A stretch of 64,000 nucleotides of DNA from Oculatella sp. LEGE 06141 (lineage in GTDB: Bacteria > Cyanobacteriota > Cyanobacteriia > Elainellales > Elainellaceae): contig NZ_JADEWO010000011.1 of the NCBI RefSeq assembly GCF_015207605.1, forward strand, positions 86,757 through 150,756, read 5' to 3'. Shown here in pieces: positions 1-9,463 of this stretch. How positions within the stretch are numbered: the first letter of the stretch is position 1; each line of letters begins with the position of its first letter. The notes below the pieces were generated by a model. The model saw only the letters and a program-made list of their open reading frames with translations, was not told the DNA's origin and made no database searches. The position numbers and the translations under genes are program-made.

Positions 1-165
1 CTGTTGCTAGAAAAGGCCATTCGTAAACTAGGACTCTCGGCCAGAGCAACCGATCGCATTCTCAAAGTAGGACGGACGATCGCTGACCTTGCTGGCGATG
101 ACAGCCTGCAAGCCCATCACATTGCAGAAGCGATCCAATATCGAACAATCGATCGAATGCAGTAA
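1..165 (+). CDS. YifB/ComM-like Mg-chelatase-family AAA+ protein, 3' end only
   Basis: Only the last 54 codons and the stop are in the window; the gene begins to the left. The visible peptide contains [19 protein letters not shown] and ends [15 protein letters not shown], which matches the C-terminal helical domain of YifB/ComM-type proteins (Mg_chelatase_C). In that family this segment follows the AAA+ ATPase core. Characterised ComM helps branch migration during natural transformation in Haemophilus and Vibrio; the cyanobacterial role is inferred. The ATPase motifs are outside the window and cannot be checked. No terminator follows on this strand. A terminator-like hairpin 60 bases downstream serves the opposite strand. 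Confidence 0.85.
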   Translation: MLLEKAIRKLGLSARATDRILKVGRTIADLAGDDSLQAHHIAEAIQYRTIDRMQ

Positions 166-226
166 GTACTATCCGTTTGAACACTACAGCGGGGATCAAC
201 CGGGTTCAGCAAGCCGCCAAACCAGC

Positions 227-258
227 AAAAAAAATCCTCTGCCGATGAGACAGAGGAT
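227..258 (-). terminator. Rho-independent terminator of the DUF4912 gene
   Basis: On the minus strand an 8-bp stem (ATCCTCTG pairing with CAGAGGAT) with a 9-base loop is followed directly by eight T residues. It lies about 50 bases downstream of the stop codon of the minus-strand DUF4912 gene. Confidence 0.85.
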
Positions 259-308
259 ATGAGAGGGAGGTTAACCTCAAAAGTTGGATGAACAGAACAG
301 CTTTGCCG

Positions 309-1595
309 TTATGCCAGCCATTCCTCAACCGATTCTTCCTTGGTGTTGGTGCGGCGTTCTGGCGTTTCGCGAGTAAACTTCATATGAATGGCTCGGTTTT
401 GCTCGCCATCTGCCGCAACCGCAAAGATGGGATAGTCGATCAAGCCATCCTGGAAGGACATCTGGAACCGGAACGTGCCGTCTGGATTGAGTTTGATCGG
501 CTGACCACCCACATACACCGTGGCATCCGGCTCGGTTGCGCCATAAACGATTAGCTCCGCGTCGGCAACCAGCCAGAACTGACGAGGCCGGATGGGCGGT
601 GCCGAGGCAGAGAAGCCAACCCCAGACATCATGCCAATTCCCGACATGCCGATGCCAGACATGGTGGGTACTGCCCACATGCCCACCCCAGATGGGAAGA
701 CGTAAGAACTAACCGACTGCTGCGGCACCTGCTGCATAGAACCATACAGCGACCCGGCAACCCGCTGCGCTTCGGCAGACTGAGCCATGCCAAAGATCTG
801 GTCGTAGATGGGGTTTCCTTCCCCCTGTCCCTGGTAACTAGCCGCTGCCGACATCGCTTCTTTTTGGTGAGGAGGCACCAGTTCCAGGAAGGTCTTGTTT
901 TGCAGTTCTTCTTCCCAGGCAACGGTAATGAACTTGTCTTCAATCCAGTCGGAGGGATAAACGGGCGGAATGCGGACTGGAGCCGATCGCGCCAGGGTAA
1001 GCCACCGACCGTCGTAGGCGACATAACCAATTTCAACCACATAGTCGCGATCGCTAACTGGAATGGGCAAGTACCATTCCCGCGCCATTTCATCGCACTC
1101 ATATTGCTGCAAGCTGTGGGGACGCTGATATTCCAGGTTGATGTCAGTCACATCGTAGAAGCGCAGTGCCAATCGGCTGCCTCCTTGTCGCCGCAGTTCT
1201 TCTTTGTGGCTGCTGGGCACATCCCAGTAAGCATAAGCCCACTGAGGATCACGAGGCATCAGCACAATGCGGCTATCACCGTAGCCGTCGGGCAAGTCAG
1301 CCAGCCCTTCATCTACGGCTGATAACGACTCAGGAGAAAGATCGTCTTGACCCACATCAAATTTTGCTGCCTCCACTTCTTCTTGCGCCTCCATCTTGCG
1401 TTGTGATTCTACGGTGCGTTGCGACTCTACAGATCGGGGTTGACTGGAAGCCAAGCGGGTGCGCTCAATTTCCTGGATGGCGTTCAGCAGTTGCTCTTTC
1501 CGCATCCGACTGTAACGAGAAACGCCATATTCGCTGGCAACCTTTCGGAGTTGTCTTAGAGTTAATTCCTCTAAGGGTGGGCGTTCTTTTGCCAT
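309..1595 (-). CDS. DUF4912 domain protein with N-terminal Rho-N/SAP-like helix region
   Basis: A 428-residue protein of unknown function. Residues 7-45 (LEELTLRQLRKVASEYGVSR and following) resemble the Rho N-terminal/SAP-like fold. A charged linker with repeated SQRxVESQR follows. Residues about 105-220 hold the DUF4912 core (RIVLMPRDPQWAYAYWDV), a domain common in cyanobacteria and Firmicutes. Residues about 295-330 are rich in Met, Gly and Ser, and the C-terminal about 80 residues look like a second beta-rich domain with the segment LIVYGATEPDATVYVGGQPI. The ATG has a GAGG Shine-Dalgarno about 9 bases upstream. The gene stands alone and ends at a strong terminator. Family identity is firm; function is unknown, and a nucleic-acid or envelope role would be a guess. 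Confidence 0.85.
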   Translation of the reverse strand: MAKERPPLEELTLRQLRKVASEYGVSRYSRMRKEQLLNAIQEIERTRLASSQPRSVESQRTVESQRKMEAQEEVEAAKFDVGQDDLSPESLSAVDEGLADLPDGYGDSRIVLMPRDPQWAYAYWDVPSSHKEELRRQGGSRLALRFYDVTDINLEYQRPHSLQQYECDEMAREWYLPIPVSDRDYVVEIGYVAYDGRWLTLARSAPVRIPPVYPSDWIEDKFITVAWEEELQNKTFLELVPPHQKEAMSAAASYQGQGEGNPIYDQIFGMAQSAEAQRVAGSLYGSMQQVPQQSVSSYVFPSGVGMWAVPTMSGIGMSGIGMMSGVGFSASAPPIRPRQFWLVADAELIVYGATEPDATVYVGGQPIKLNPDGTFRFQMSFQDGLIDYPIFAVAADGEQNRAIHMKFTRETPERRTNTKEESVEEWLA

Positions 1596-2095
1596 GACAA
1601 TGTCCTCTGGTAGCTTCTACAGAACTTAAATGTTTCCGGCGATACACAATTCAGTGGATCGCCGCCTGAACGTTATGAATACGAAGTTGATTTAAGCAGT
1701 CGTGAACAGGGCTTGCGCTTAACCCCCGATCGACCGAATCAATCTAAAACGCTCCCTCAAATGCCTGTACTAGGTTTTTATTTGGGATCGCAGGGATCAA
1801 GCGTTAAGTGTATGTTGCAGAAAAGTAACGAAGAGATCAAGGGGGTGTTCAAGCTGATTCTGTAGGGTTTTACGGAATTATGGGATAATCGGGGATCATA
1901 ATGTCATGATATCTTGACATTAATAATGTAGAGGGATCAAGCCAGCGATCGCACGTTGTCAAAATTCGGTGACACAGCGATCCTGAGGTGCCGCCACCGC
2001 GATCTCGTCCAGTATCAGGTAAGCTGCTGTAAGATCAACCAACCGTATGGCGCTCCGCTTACCTGCGGCTCGATGCCAATTTATACAACCCATTT
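1596..2095. other. Divergent intergenic region, 500 bp
   Basis: This spacer separates the minus-strand DUF4912 gene from the plus-strand DUF2993 gene and should hold both promoters. It is AT-rich around 1890-1935 and includes a TTGACA hexamer near 1914, but no convincing -10 box sits 16-18 bases downstream of it. No RNA gene or repeat family was recognised. Confidence 0.4.
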
Positions 2096-2929
2096 ATGGA
2101 ACCAGCTATGGAACCAACCGCCGCTCCATCCACCAGCCATGCCCATGATGAAACCGCTGCACAGTCGCCTGAACCAACGCCACCTGAAGAGGCTTCTCGC
2201 CGCAGCCGCATCATCAGCACAGTGTTGTCCCCTGCCGTGCGGTTGTGGCTGCGATCGCAGGTAGAGCAGGTTGAAGCGTTAGAGTTTCGGATTGAGGGGG
2301 GCGATCGCCAACTGCTTTCGGGCCACATTCCCCAGGTCATAATTTCAGCCAGCAAAGCCGTTTATCAAGGGCTGCACCTGAGTCAAGTGCAAATGGTGGG
2401 CCGTAATATTCGCGTTAATCTTGGGCAAATGCTGCGGGGTAAGCCGCTGCGGTTGTTGGCGGTGGTGCCGATTCGGGGTGAGGTGGTGATTCAGCAAGCC
2501 GACCTGAACGCATCCCTGCACGCGCCAATGCTGGCAACCGCCCTGGCCGAGTTTTTGGCCGAGCTGTTGCGATCGCAGTTGTCTCCCGGTTTAAGCGAAT
2601 CGTCTGAGCCTCAAAAACTGACCTTGCAAAACCCCAGCGTCACGATCGGCAATCACCGAATCACCCTGGTAGCTGATTTGTTAACGGCGAGTGGGCGCTT
2701 AATCCCCGTAGCCATTCGCACCGGAATGCAGGTGATGAACGGGAATTTGCTATGCCTGGAACACCCGCAATGGCTACCGCATCCTCGCGCCAAACGTGGA
2801 TTGCCCTTAAACGATTTGCACGGATTTCAGGTGGATTTAGGCTCTGATGTGGACTTAGAAGAACTCAGCCTGGAGGACGAGCGCATCATTTGCCGGGGTG
2901 GTATTAATGTCATTCCAGTCACCCCTTAG
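2096..2929 (+). CDS. DUF2993 (LmeA-like) protein
   Basis: A 277-residue protein of the DUF2993 family, conserved in cyanobacteria and actinobacteria. The actinobacterial member LmeA binds phospholipid and acts in lipoglycan maturation; the cyanobacterial function is not established. The N-terminal about 35 residues are low-complexity (Pro, Glu, Thr). The domain then runs from about residue 45 (SPAVRLWLRSQVEQVEALEF) through alternating beta strands such as QMLRGKPLRLL to GMQVMNGNLLCLEHP near the C-terminus. No signal peptide is visible, which differs from LmeA. A second in-frame ATG three codons downstream is an equally possible start. It converges on cdsA with a 36-base gap. Confidence 0.82.
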   Translation: MEPAMEPTAAPSTSHAHDETAAQSPEPTPPEEASRRSRIISTVLSPAVRLWLRSQVEQVEALEFRIEGGDRQLLSGHIPQVIISASKAVYQGLHLSQVQMVGRNIRVNLGQMLRGKPLRLLAVVPIRGEVVIQQADLNASLHAPMLATALAEFLAELLRSQLSPGLSESSEPQKLTLQNPSVTIGNHRITLVADLLTASGRLIPVAIRTGMQVMNGNLLCLEHPQWLPHPRAKRGLPLNDLHGFQVDLGSDVDLEELSLEDERIICRGGINVIPVTP

Positions 2930-2965
2930 CTGCACCTGAGTTGCCACCGGTCATCGCTTTGAGCC

Positions 2966-3838
2966 TCAGGATGGCAGCAACGGCAACAACAGCGTCACAA
3001 AGTAATAGACCAGTGGTGCAGTAAACACGTAGCTGTCAGCGCGATCGAGAATGCCGCCATGACCGGGAATCAGTTGCCCAGAATCTTTAACGCCTGCGTC
3101 TCGTTTCATCATCGATTCGGTGAGATCGCCCAACAGGCTGGCAATTCCAATCATGAGGCCAAGAGCCATTCCGCTCAAGGGTGACCCCGGCCAGTTGAGA
3201 TACCAGGTACCCGCCATTGCCACAGCAACGCTGCCTAACACGCCAAACACCGCCCCTTCTACGGTTTTCTTGGGGCTAATATCGGACAGCCGAGTGCGGC
3301 CAAAAAATTTGCCAAAAATATAGGCACCGATGTCTGCGGCCCAAATACAGCCAAAGGCGAGAAAGGTTGCGGTTAAGCCCATCGGCAAGTTTTGCACGCC
3401 AGTCAGCGGAAACGGCCAAAACCCGTCTAAAGGCAAGTTACTGACTTCGACACTGCCCAAGGCCCGCAGGCGTACCCAATAGCTTGGCAGGTAGCCCCCG
3501 TAAAACAGACCGAGAATAGACGCAGAGATATCGGCGATCGTGGCAAATTTGGGCTGAAACAGCAGGTAAAAGCAAATAAACGTTCCCGCAACTGGCAACA
3601 CCGCATCTGCCAGACCGGTTGGAGACAGGGTCGAGATAACGAGCAAAATTTGGCTTACCACCAGCGTCGTTTTACCTGCCGGAGCCATACCTTTGGCACG
3701 GGCAAGCTGAAAATACTCTTGCTGCCCCAGATAAATAATGATGCCAAACCCGATGGTGAAGTACCATCCTCCCAGGGTAATCATCCCCAGTGCGAGGGCG
3801 ATCGCAACGATAGAGCTGAGGATACGAGGCAGCGGCAT
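2966..3838 (-). CDS. cdsA: Phosphatidate cytidylyltransferase
   Basis: CdsA makes CDP-diacylglycerol from phosphatidate and CTP, the branch point for phosphatidylglycerol synthesis in the membrane. The 290-residue product has about eight hydrophobic segments and the family signature near the C-terminus (KRDAGVKDSGQLIPGHGG followed by ILDRADS). Upstream it has the usual SPKKTVEGA motif. I chose the ATG at 3838 (MPLPRILSS) because cyanobacterial homologues start there and the length is typical. The frame stays open for 22 more codons upstream to another ATG at 3904. The gene is convergent with the DUF2993 gene and is not in an obvious operon. Confidence 0.93.
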   Translation of the reverse strand: MPLPRILSSIVAIALALGMITLGGWYFTIGFGIIIYLGQQEYFQLARAKGMAPAGKTTLVVSQILLVISTLSPTGLADAVLPVAGTFICFYLLFQPKFATIADISASILGLFYGGYLPSYWVRLRALGSVEVSNLPLDGFWPFPLTGVQNLPMGLTATFLAFGCIWAADIGAYIFGKFFGRTRLSDISPKKTVEGAVFGVLGSVAVAMAGTWYLNWPGSPLSGMALGLMIGIASLLGDLTESMMKRDAGVKDSGQLIPGHGGILDRADSYVFTAPLVYYFVTLLLPLLPS

Positions 3839-4049
3839 AGGAAAAGAAAATAGTAAAAACTTAGCCTGAATTAGCCTCAATATTGGGCTTTCACGAAATG
3901 GCAATCAACCGTTTAAGTTCAGGTTAAAACTACTTTGGCATACTCTAGCGAATCTATCTCAATTCCGTTGTAATGTTTGGCAAAAGAAGGCGGCTGAGTG
4001 GCTTTAAACCGAGCATAACGTTATTCGAATTCAGGTGAATCGGTCAGCC

Positions 4050-4652
4050 TTATTCCATTTTTTCCCCACTCAACACAAATATGGGATCAACAGCCGCAAA
4101 AAGTTGATGATTTCCTCGGGTTTCTAAGCGATTCACAGCAGACTGTACCACTTCAATATTACGCGCCTGGACATCAGCCAGCCCTTCTGAAATAGCGTAT
4201 AGGCTCTCAAAATTAGCGGCTGTTGCCACAATCCGACCCTTGGGCTGTAGCCGTTGCCAGACCGCTTGCAGAATAGCCTTAAGCGATCGCCCCCCTTCAA
4301 GACACACACAATCAGGTGCTTGAATGAGTTGATCAAGACAATCGGGAGCGCTGCCTTCAATGATGTCAACATTTTGAACGGCAAAGCGATCGCAGTTGCG
4401 CCGGATGAGTTTCGCCACATCTTCATCCCGTTCGATCGCCACAATCTGCCCGTGGGGACACAACAGCCCCACTTCAACCGGAATAGTGCCTGTACCGGCA
4501 CCAATATCCCATAGTACCGAGTTGGGGGTCAGCCGCAGATGCGAAATGATCAATAGCCGCACTTCACGTTTGCTCAATGGAATACCGGGCAGTCGCTCAA
4601 ACAGGTCATCGGGGATGCCAGGAGTGACATAGGGCCAAAGGGAAGAAGGCAT
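4050..4652 (-). CDS. cbiT: Cobalt-precorrin-6B C15-methyltransferase (decarboxylating), CbiT
   Basis: A 200-residue SAM-dependent methyltransferase of the corrin (cobalamin/pseudocobalamin) pathway. It methylates C15 and removes the acetate carboxylate on ring C of cobalt-precorrin-6B. The SAM-binding loop DIGAGTGT lies at residues 49-56. It follows the typical CbiT entry GIPLSKREVR, and the acidic ERDED follows strand 2. In many bacteria CbiT is fused to CbiE; here it is a stand-alone protein. A second gene of the pathway, cbiA, lies 41 kb away, so the pathway is scattered. The decarboxylase gene upstream (4726-6195) reads the same way with a 73-base gap. Confidence 0.9.
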   Translation of the reverse strand: MPSSLWPYVTPGIPDDLFERLPGIPLSKREVRLLIISHLRLTPNSVLWDIGAGTGTIPVEVGLLCPHGQIVAIERDEDVAKLIRRNCDRFAVQNVDIIEGSAPDCLDQLIQAPDCVCLEGGRSLKAILQAVWQRLQPKGRIVATAANFESLYAISEGLADVQARNIEVVQSAVNRLETRGNHQLFAAVDPIFVLSGEKME

Positions 4653-4725
4653 AACGAATGGGGAACGAGAGGACAGTTAATCGACGGCTAATAGCGGGCT
4701 TGCAATTCCTACCCTATCGAACAGT

Positions 4726-6195
4726 TTATGCGCTCTCTATCACGCGCAGCGTTTGCAGCTCAGGATCGCTACAGCCCGTGATCATGCCTCCCGCTGCCAG
4801 AACCTGCTGCAAATACGCGATCGCCTCTGCATTAATAGTTTCGCCAGGAATCAGGACGGGGATACCGGGCGGGTAGGGACAAACGGTTTCAGTACTGACG
4901 CGATCGATCGCGTCTGCAATAGGAACGGTAACGCTGGGAGCAAAGAAGGCAGTACGGGGCGATAGGGCAGAACGGTTTAGGGTGGGAGGCAATGGATAAG
5001 GAATCGAGAGGGGCGAGTGACGGAAGTGAAGGTGCAGGGTTTGGCAGGCATGAATGAGGCGATCGATATCGGTAGCGGTGTTGCCGATGCTGATGATGAA
5101 GGTCAAATGGTGCAGAGACGGAAGTTCGGCAGTGACACCCAGATGCTGGTGCAACAGCTCATCGGCTTCGAAGCCCGTTAGCCCCAACCCGGTAACATTG
5201 ACCGTCAGGCGCGTGCGATCGAGTGCAACAAAACCGGGGGTTCGCCCTGCTGCGGTGGGCTGAAACACCGTTAAACCGGGAATGCGGCTCAGGTGGTTTC
5301 TGGCGCGATCGGCCAGCTCCAATGTTCTGCTGAGTAAAGAGTAACCCTGAACCGCCATCTGCTGTCGAGCCGCATCTAACGATGCCAGCAGCAAATAACT
5401 GGGACTGCTAGACTGCACTAACTGCAAGGCTTGAGCCAGCCGTTCCACCGAAACCCGCGATCCCTGCACATGCAGCATGGCGGCCTGGGTCATGGCGGCC
5501 AGCACTTTGTGGATAGATTGCACGCTTAAATCGGCTCCAGCAGCCAACGCAGAAACAGGCAGATCCGGGTGGAAGGCAAAATGAGGGCCGTGCGCTTCGT
5601 CCACTAACAGTGGAATGCCGTGCTGATGAACCAGATGGGCGATCGCCGCCACATCTCCACACACTCCGTAATAGGTAGGGGACACCATCAGTACGGCTCT
5701 GGCATCAGGGTGTTGCTTGAGCGCAGCAGAAACAGTGTCAGGCGTGAGGCTGTGGGCAATGCCCCAGGTAGCATCGTACTCCGGTTCGACAAAGATGGGG
5801 ACGGCACCCGAGAGGATCAGGGCAGCGATCGCAGACTGGTGAGCATTACGGGGCAAAATCAGCTTATCGCCAGGACAACAGGTTGCCAGCACCGCCGCTT
5901 CAATACCGCAGGTAGACCCATTCACTAAAAACCAGGTTTGCTCTGCGCCAAAGGCATCTGCGGCCAACGACTGTGCCTGTTGAATCACTCCTTGGGGTGT
6001 AAACAGGGTGTCTAACTCTGGCAGTTCTGGCAAGTCGGCCTGGAAAACCGTATCGCCCATCAGGTCACGCAAGGGTTGCGGCGTACCCTGTCCTTGCTTG
6101 TGTCCTGGAGTATGAAAAGCGGCATTGCGTCGGTTGGCGCAGGCTTGCAGGATAAAGACTAGCGGCGTTTCGAGTTGCGATCGAGAAGCAGACAT
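4726..6195 (-). CDS. Orn/Lys/Arg decarboxylase-family PLP enzyme
   Basis: A fold-type I PLP decarboxylase of the Orn/Lys/Arg group, which makes diamines from basic amino acids. The 489-residue length fits the short Bacillus SpeA/cyanobacterial type rather than the 700-residue E. coli type. The motif HTPGHKQG is at residues 28-35, DEAHGPH starts at residue 199, and the PLP-binding lysine is K230 in SIHK. A smaller C-terminal domain contains the segment CPYPPGIPVLIPGE near residues 435-450. Substrate (arginine, lysine or ornithine) cannot be told from sequence. I chose the ATG at 6195; an in-frame TTG lies six codons upstream. It precedes cbiT on the same strand. Confidence 0.9.
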   Translation of the reverse strand: MSASRSQLETPLVFILQACANRRNAAFHTPGHKQGQGTPQPLRDLMGDTVFQADLPELPELDTLFTPQGVIQQAQSLAADAFGAEQTWFLVNGSTCGIEAAVLATCCPGDKLILPRNAHQSAIAALILSGAVPIFVEPEYDATWGIAHSLTPDTVSAALKQHPDARAVLMVSPTYYGVCGDVAAIAHLVHQHGIPLLVDEAHGPHFAFHPDLPVSALAAGADLSVQSIHKVLAAMTQAAMLHVQGSRVSVERLAQALQLVQSSSPSYLLLASLDAARQQMAVQGYSLLSRTLELADRARNHLSRIPGLTVFQPTAAGRTPGFVALDRTRLTVNVTGLGLTGFEADELLHQHLGVTAELPSLHHLTFIISIGNTATDIDRLIHACQTLHLHFRHSPLSIPYPLPPTLNRSALSPRTAFFAPSVTVPIADAIDRVSTETVCPYPPGIPVLIPGETINAEAIAYLQQVLAAGGMITGCSDPELQTLRVIESA

Positions 6196-6221
6196 GGTTG
6201 ATGGTGTGACCAATCAGCAAC

Positions 6222-6247
6222 AAAAAATGGGGGTTGCTACACCCCCA
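6222..6247 (-). terminator. Rho-independent terminator of ftsH
   Basis: On the minus strand the stem TGGGGGT / ACCCCCA with a 6-base loop is followed by six T residues. It lies about 30 bases past the ftsH stop and just upstream of the decarboxylase start, so it separates the two transcription units. Confidence 0.85.
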
Positions 6248-6277
6248 CTTTCCTGAATATTAGGCGCAATCTAGAGG

Positions 6278-8164
6278 TTAGATCTGAGGCACATACTGTT
6301 CTTTCTCAGGAACCTCAGTGTATTCAGCCACGATTTGGCGGAACTCTTCGCCATCAATGGTTTCCTTCTCAATCAGCAGGTCAACCAGGCGATCGATTAC
6401 GGTGCGGTTTTCGCGCATAATGCGGCAAGCGTCGTCATAGCAATGCTCAACAATGGTGCGAACCTGAGCATCAATCCGAGAAGCGATTTCCTCAGAGTAT
6501 TCCGAACGGGTCATCCAATCGCGCCCCAGGAACACCTCACCTTGCTGGCTCTCTAGCGAGAGCGGTCCTAAATCGGACATGCCAAAGCGCGTTACCATCT
6601 GCCGCGCCATGTTGGTTACTTGCTGTAAGTCGTTTCCGGCTCCAGTCGTCACTTCGGCATCGCCAAAGATAACTTGCTCAGCGGCACGACCTCCCAAAGC
6701 ACCCGTAATCCGGGCTAAAATTTGGGCGCGAGAAATCAAACCCTGGTCTTCGGCAGGGGTAAACCAGGTTAAACCTTGAGCTTGGCCTCTGGGAATTAGC
6801 GTCACTTTCTGAACTGGATCGTGATTCTTCACCAGGGTACCAATAATCGCATGTCCCAGTTCGTGGTAAGCAATCAGGCGCTTGCTCTTGCTGTCCACCA
6901 GGGGGGTTCCTTCCATTCCGGCCACCACCCGATCGACCGCATCGTCAATTTCCAGCATGGTAATGCCTTCTTTGCGGCGACGAGCGGTGAGAATCGCGGC
7001 TTCGTTGAGTAGGTTAGCCAAATCCGCTCCGGTAAAGCCCGGTGTGCGGCGGGCGATCGCATCCAACGAAACCTCTGGAGCCAGCTTCTTGTTCCGAGCA
7101 TGAACCTGGAGAACTTCCAACCGACCTTTAATATCGGGTGGATCGACCTGCACCTGACGGTCAAAGCGACCGGGACGCAGCAGGGCAGAATCCAACACAT
7201 CAGGACGGTTCGTTGCCGCAATGATGATGATGCCTGTGTTGCCCTCAAACCCGTCCATCTCGGTCAGAAGCTGGTTAAGCGTCTGCTCACGCTCATCATT
7301 TCCGCCGCCAATCCCCGCACCCCGTTGCCGTCCTACCGCGTCAATCTCATCAATGAAGATGATGCAGGGGGCATTCTCTTTCGCCTTCTTGAACAGGTCG
7401 CGCACACGGGAAGCACCGACCCCAACAAACATTTCCACAAATTCTGAACCGGAGATGCTGAAGAAGGGGACACCTGCTTCTCCGGCGATCGCCTTGGCCA
7501 GAAGGGTTTTCCCGGTTCCGGGCGGGCCAATTAGCAGCACCCCTTTGGGAATTTTGGCACCCACCGCAGTGAAGCGCTCTGGCTTTTTAAGGAAGGTAAC
7601 GACTTCCTGCAATTCTTCTTTGGCTTCTTCAATGCCAGCCACATCATCGAACATGACGCCCGTTTTGGCTTCCATCGAGAAGCGAGCTTTGGACTTGCCA
7701 AAGTTCATCGCCTGACCTGGCCCACCCGGAACATTGCTCGAGCGGCGGAACAAGAAGAACAATCCACCAATCAACAATACAGGGAAGATTAAGTTACCAA
7801 GCAACCCCCAAATTGCACCATCGTTACGGGGTGGATGCACATCGAAGTTAACGTTGTCGCCCCTTAGCCTGGAGATTAGCTCAGGTGCATTGCCGGGTAG
7901 GTCAACCCGTAGCCGTTGAACACGATTGTCTAGCTCTGGGTCAACTGCCTCTACGATCGCGGTTCTGCCACCATCAAACAGGTCAACACTCTGGACTCGT
8001 CCTTTGTCGAGATAGTCCAAAAAGCGACCATAGGTCATGCGCGTGCTGGCAGTATTGTTACCCATGTTCATCGGAGAGGTGGAAAATGCACCTTGCCAGA
8101 AGAAAAACCCGATGACAAGGGCTGGCAATGTCCAGAGAAGGATAACTCTCCAGGAAAGTTTCAT
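6278..8164 (-). CDS. ftsH: ATP-dependent zinc metalloprotease FtsH (thylakoid type)
   Basis: A membrane-anchored AAA+ protease of 628 residues. Two transmembrane segments (about 7-24 and 119-139) flank a lumen-side domain. The Walker A motif GPPGTGKT is at 213-220, Walker B IIFIDE at 268-273, and the zinc site HELGH at 434-438, with a later Asp-containing helix ([13 protein letters not shown]). The N-terminus [14 protein letters not shown] and the phrase [19 protein letters not shown] are very like Synechocystis FtsH2 (Slr0228), a subunit of the complex that removes photodamaged D1. Assignment to the FtsH2 subtype is by remembered similarity. The gene stands alone with a 450-base upstream region and its own terminator. 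Confidence 0.95.
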   Translation of the reverse strand: MKLSWRVILLWTLPALVIGFFFWQGAFSTSPMNMGNNTASTRMTYGRFLDYLDKGRVQSVDLFDGGRTAIVEAVDPELDNRVQRLRVDLPGNAPELISRLRGDNVNFDVHPPRNDGAIWGLLGNLIFPVLLIGGLFFLFRRSSNVPGGPGQAMNFGKSKARFSMEAKTGVMFDDVAGIEEAKEELQEVVTFLKKPERFTAVGAKIPKGVLLIGPPGTGKTLLAKAIAGEAGVPFFSISGSEFVEMFVGVGASRVRDLFKKAKENAPCIIFIDEIDAVGRQRGAGIGGGNDEREQTLNQLLTEMDGFEGNTGIIIIAATNRPDVLDSALLRPGRFDRQVQVDPPDIKGRLEVLQVHARNKKLAPEVSLDAIARRTPGFTGADLANLLNEAAILTARRRKEGITMLEIDDAVDRVVAGMEGTPLVDSKSKRLIAYHELGHAIIGTLVKNHDPVQKVTLIPRGQAQGLTWFTPAEDQGLISRAQILARITGALGGRAAEQVIFGDAEVTTGAGNDLQQVTNMARQMVTRFGMSDLGPLSLESQQGEVFLGRDWMTRSEYSEEIASRIDAQVRTIVEHCYDDACRIMRENRTVIDRLVDLLIEKETIDGEEFRQIVAEYTEVPEKEQYVPQI

Positions 8165-8612
8165 AGCTAGCCTCTAAATACAGATACGGTTGTCAAATCC
8201 ACTAGGGCAAAGAAAGTTGTTGCCTAAATCAGATTTCTGAACGTCGCGAAATTAAACTCTATATAGCCTCAGTGTAAGGCTTACAAAAGTGAATCAGGAG
8301 CTAGCGCGGTGGCTAACTCACCTGTTCGATACGCTCACTGGCTCAATAATGAGAGTGAATCTTAATCAAATTTAACTTAATTGTGGAAAAACGGGCAACT
8401 AGTCATTAGCAAGACTTGAGTGAACCCGTTGATTTTTCGTGGATTGCTGGTTGTTTCCCAGGCTCAAGACAGTGAAACAAATGAGGTGCCTGGTTAACCA
8501 GAATCCTTAAAATGGCTCAAAGGTGGGCGATCGCATCCCTTTGAACCACACCCGCCTGCATTCCGATCCCCAGATTTTTGAAAAACCGGGAATCGGAATC
8601 GTTGCGGGTTGC
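8165..8612. other. Intergenic region upstream of ftsH
   Basis: A 448-base spacer between two minus-strand genes. It must contain the ftsH promoter and the 3' region of the secreted-protein gene. Nothing beyond scattered AT-rich stretches was recognised: no repeat copy, RNA gene or clear terminator. Confidence 0.35.
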
Positions 8613-9119
8613 TTATTCCGCTTCAGTGATGCGGACGATGTAAGGATGGTATTTGTCTTCCTGGTAGGAACCGACCCAAATCTCATAGGTACCTGACAAC
8701 CACTGTCCTGCAATCCCTGGATTTTTGCCGTCATAATCGTCGTTGCACCAACTGCCGCCTGGCCCCCGCACCACCAGCGTGGTGTCTTCGGGGCTTTGCA
8801 CCGCCAGACTGAGGTAATCGAAGAACTCGGTTAACACCATCGTGTGGTCAGGTTCGGCATCAACAAACCCAGAACAAGGGCCTGTAGCGGTTTCGGCACG
8901 ACCTGAAATTTCGCTGGCGGGTCGAGAGCCACCACTAATGCCTCGGATGGTGGTGGGGTCGGGGGAAAAATTTGGACTAAGCGTGACGTTTTCAAAAATT
9001 GAGAGTAATGGAGCCGGTGATTGCTGCGCCTGAACGGGAGCCTGATTCAACCAGGCGATCGCCAAAAACACGGCAGCGACGGGCAATTTGAGGTTTAAGT
9101 TTGACCCTTTGATAGGCAT
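8613..9119 (-). CDS. Secreted protein of unknown function, conserved in cyanobacteria
   Basis: A 168-residue protein. It has a Sec signal peptide (basic SNLNLK, hydrophobic LPVAAVFLAIAWL, likely cleavage after VQA near residue 32). The mature part begins with a low-complexity stretch. It continues with a beta-rich domain containing TTLVVRGPGGSWCNDDYDGK and GIAGQWLSGTYEIWVGSY, which looks like the pre-peptidase C-terminal (PPC)-type fold. Two cysteines (CSGF and WCND) could form a disulphide. I recall similar hypothetical proteins in other cyanobacteria but know of no function. The ATG at 9119 was chosen because it directly precedes the signal peptide. The frame is open 19 codons further upstream. 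Confidence 0.75.
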   Translation of the reverse strand: MPIKGSNLNLKLPVAAVFLAIAWLNQAPVQAQQSPAPLLSIFENVTLSPNFSPDPTTIRGISGGSRPASEISGRAETATGPCSGFVDAEPDHTMVLTEFFDYLSLAVQSPEDTTLVVRGPGGSWCNDDYDGKNPGIAGQWLSGTYEIWVGSYQEDKYHPYIVRITEAE

Positions 9120-9396
9120 GGTGTGGTTAAGTGACGGATCGATTAGGGAATAAGAAGTCTGGCAAAAATCTGGCAAAGATGGTATTTCAACACAAAACTA
9201 CCGTTCAGTAAAACTGACTGTACAACGGTTGGCAACTTGTGTTAACAGGTTTTAGCGTTTCAAAAACGGCGATCGACCGCTACCCTGCCAGGTTAGGGTA
9301 TGTAACAAAAATGACCTGAACCAGCAACGACGGCAGGGCGATCGCTAGAGTTCCCCCGTATCAACAACGTTGAAGCCCAATCGGTCGTTTGAACAT

Positions 9397-9463
9397 CTGC
9401 CTAACCGTCTGCCTAACCGTCTGCCTGACTATTTGCCTAATATTTGCCTAACCCTCGGCCTAA
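9397..9463 (+). repeat. Degenerate 12-bp tandem repeat array
   Basis: About 5.6 units of 12 bp. The first two are exact (CTGCCTAACCGT), the third is CTGCCTGACTAT, then TTGCCTAATAT, TTGCCTAACCCT and CGGCCTAA. The shared core is GCCTAA. The last unit supplies the TAA next to which the repeat element at 9464 is inserted. Confidence 0.85.

Noticed and set aside
1900..1935. Sigma-70 promoter with TTGACA near 1914
   Set aside because: No acceptable -10 hexamer at 16-18 bases from it.
9397..9463. Possible CRISPR array
   Set aside because: Units of 12 bp directly joined without spacers; no cas genes in the window.
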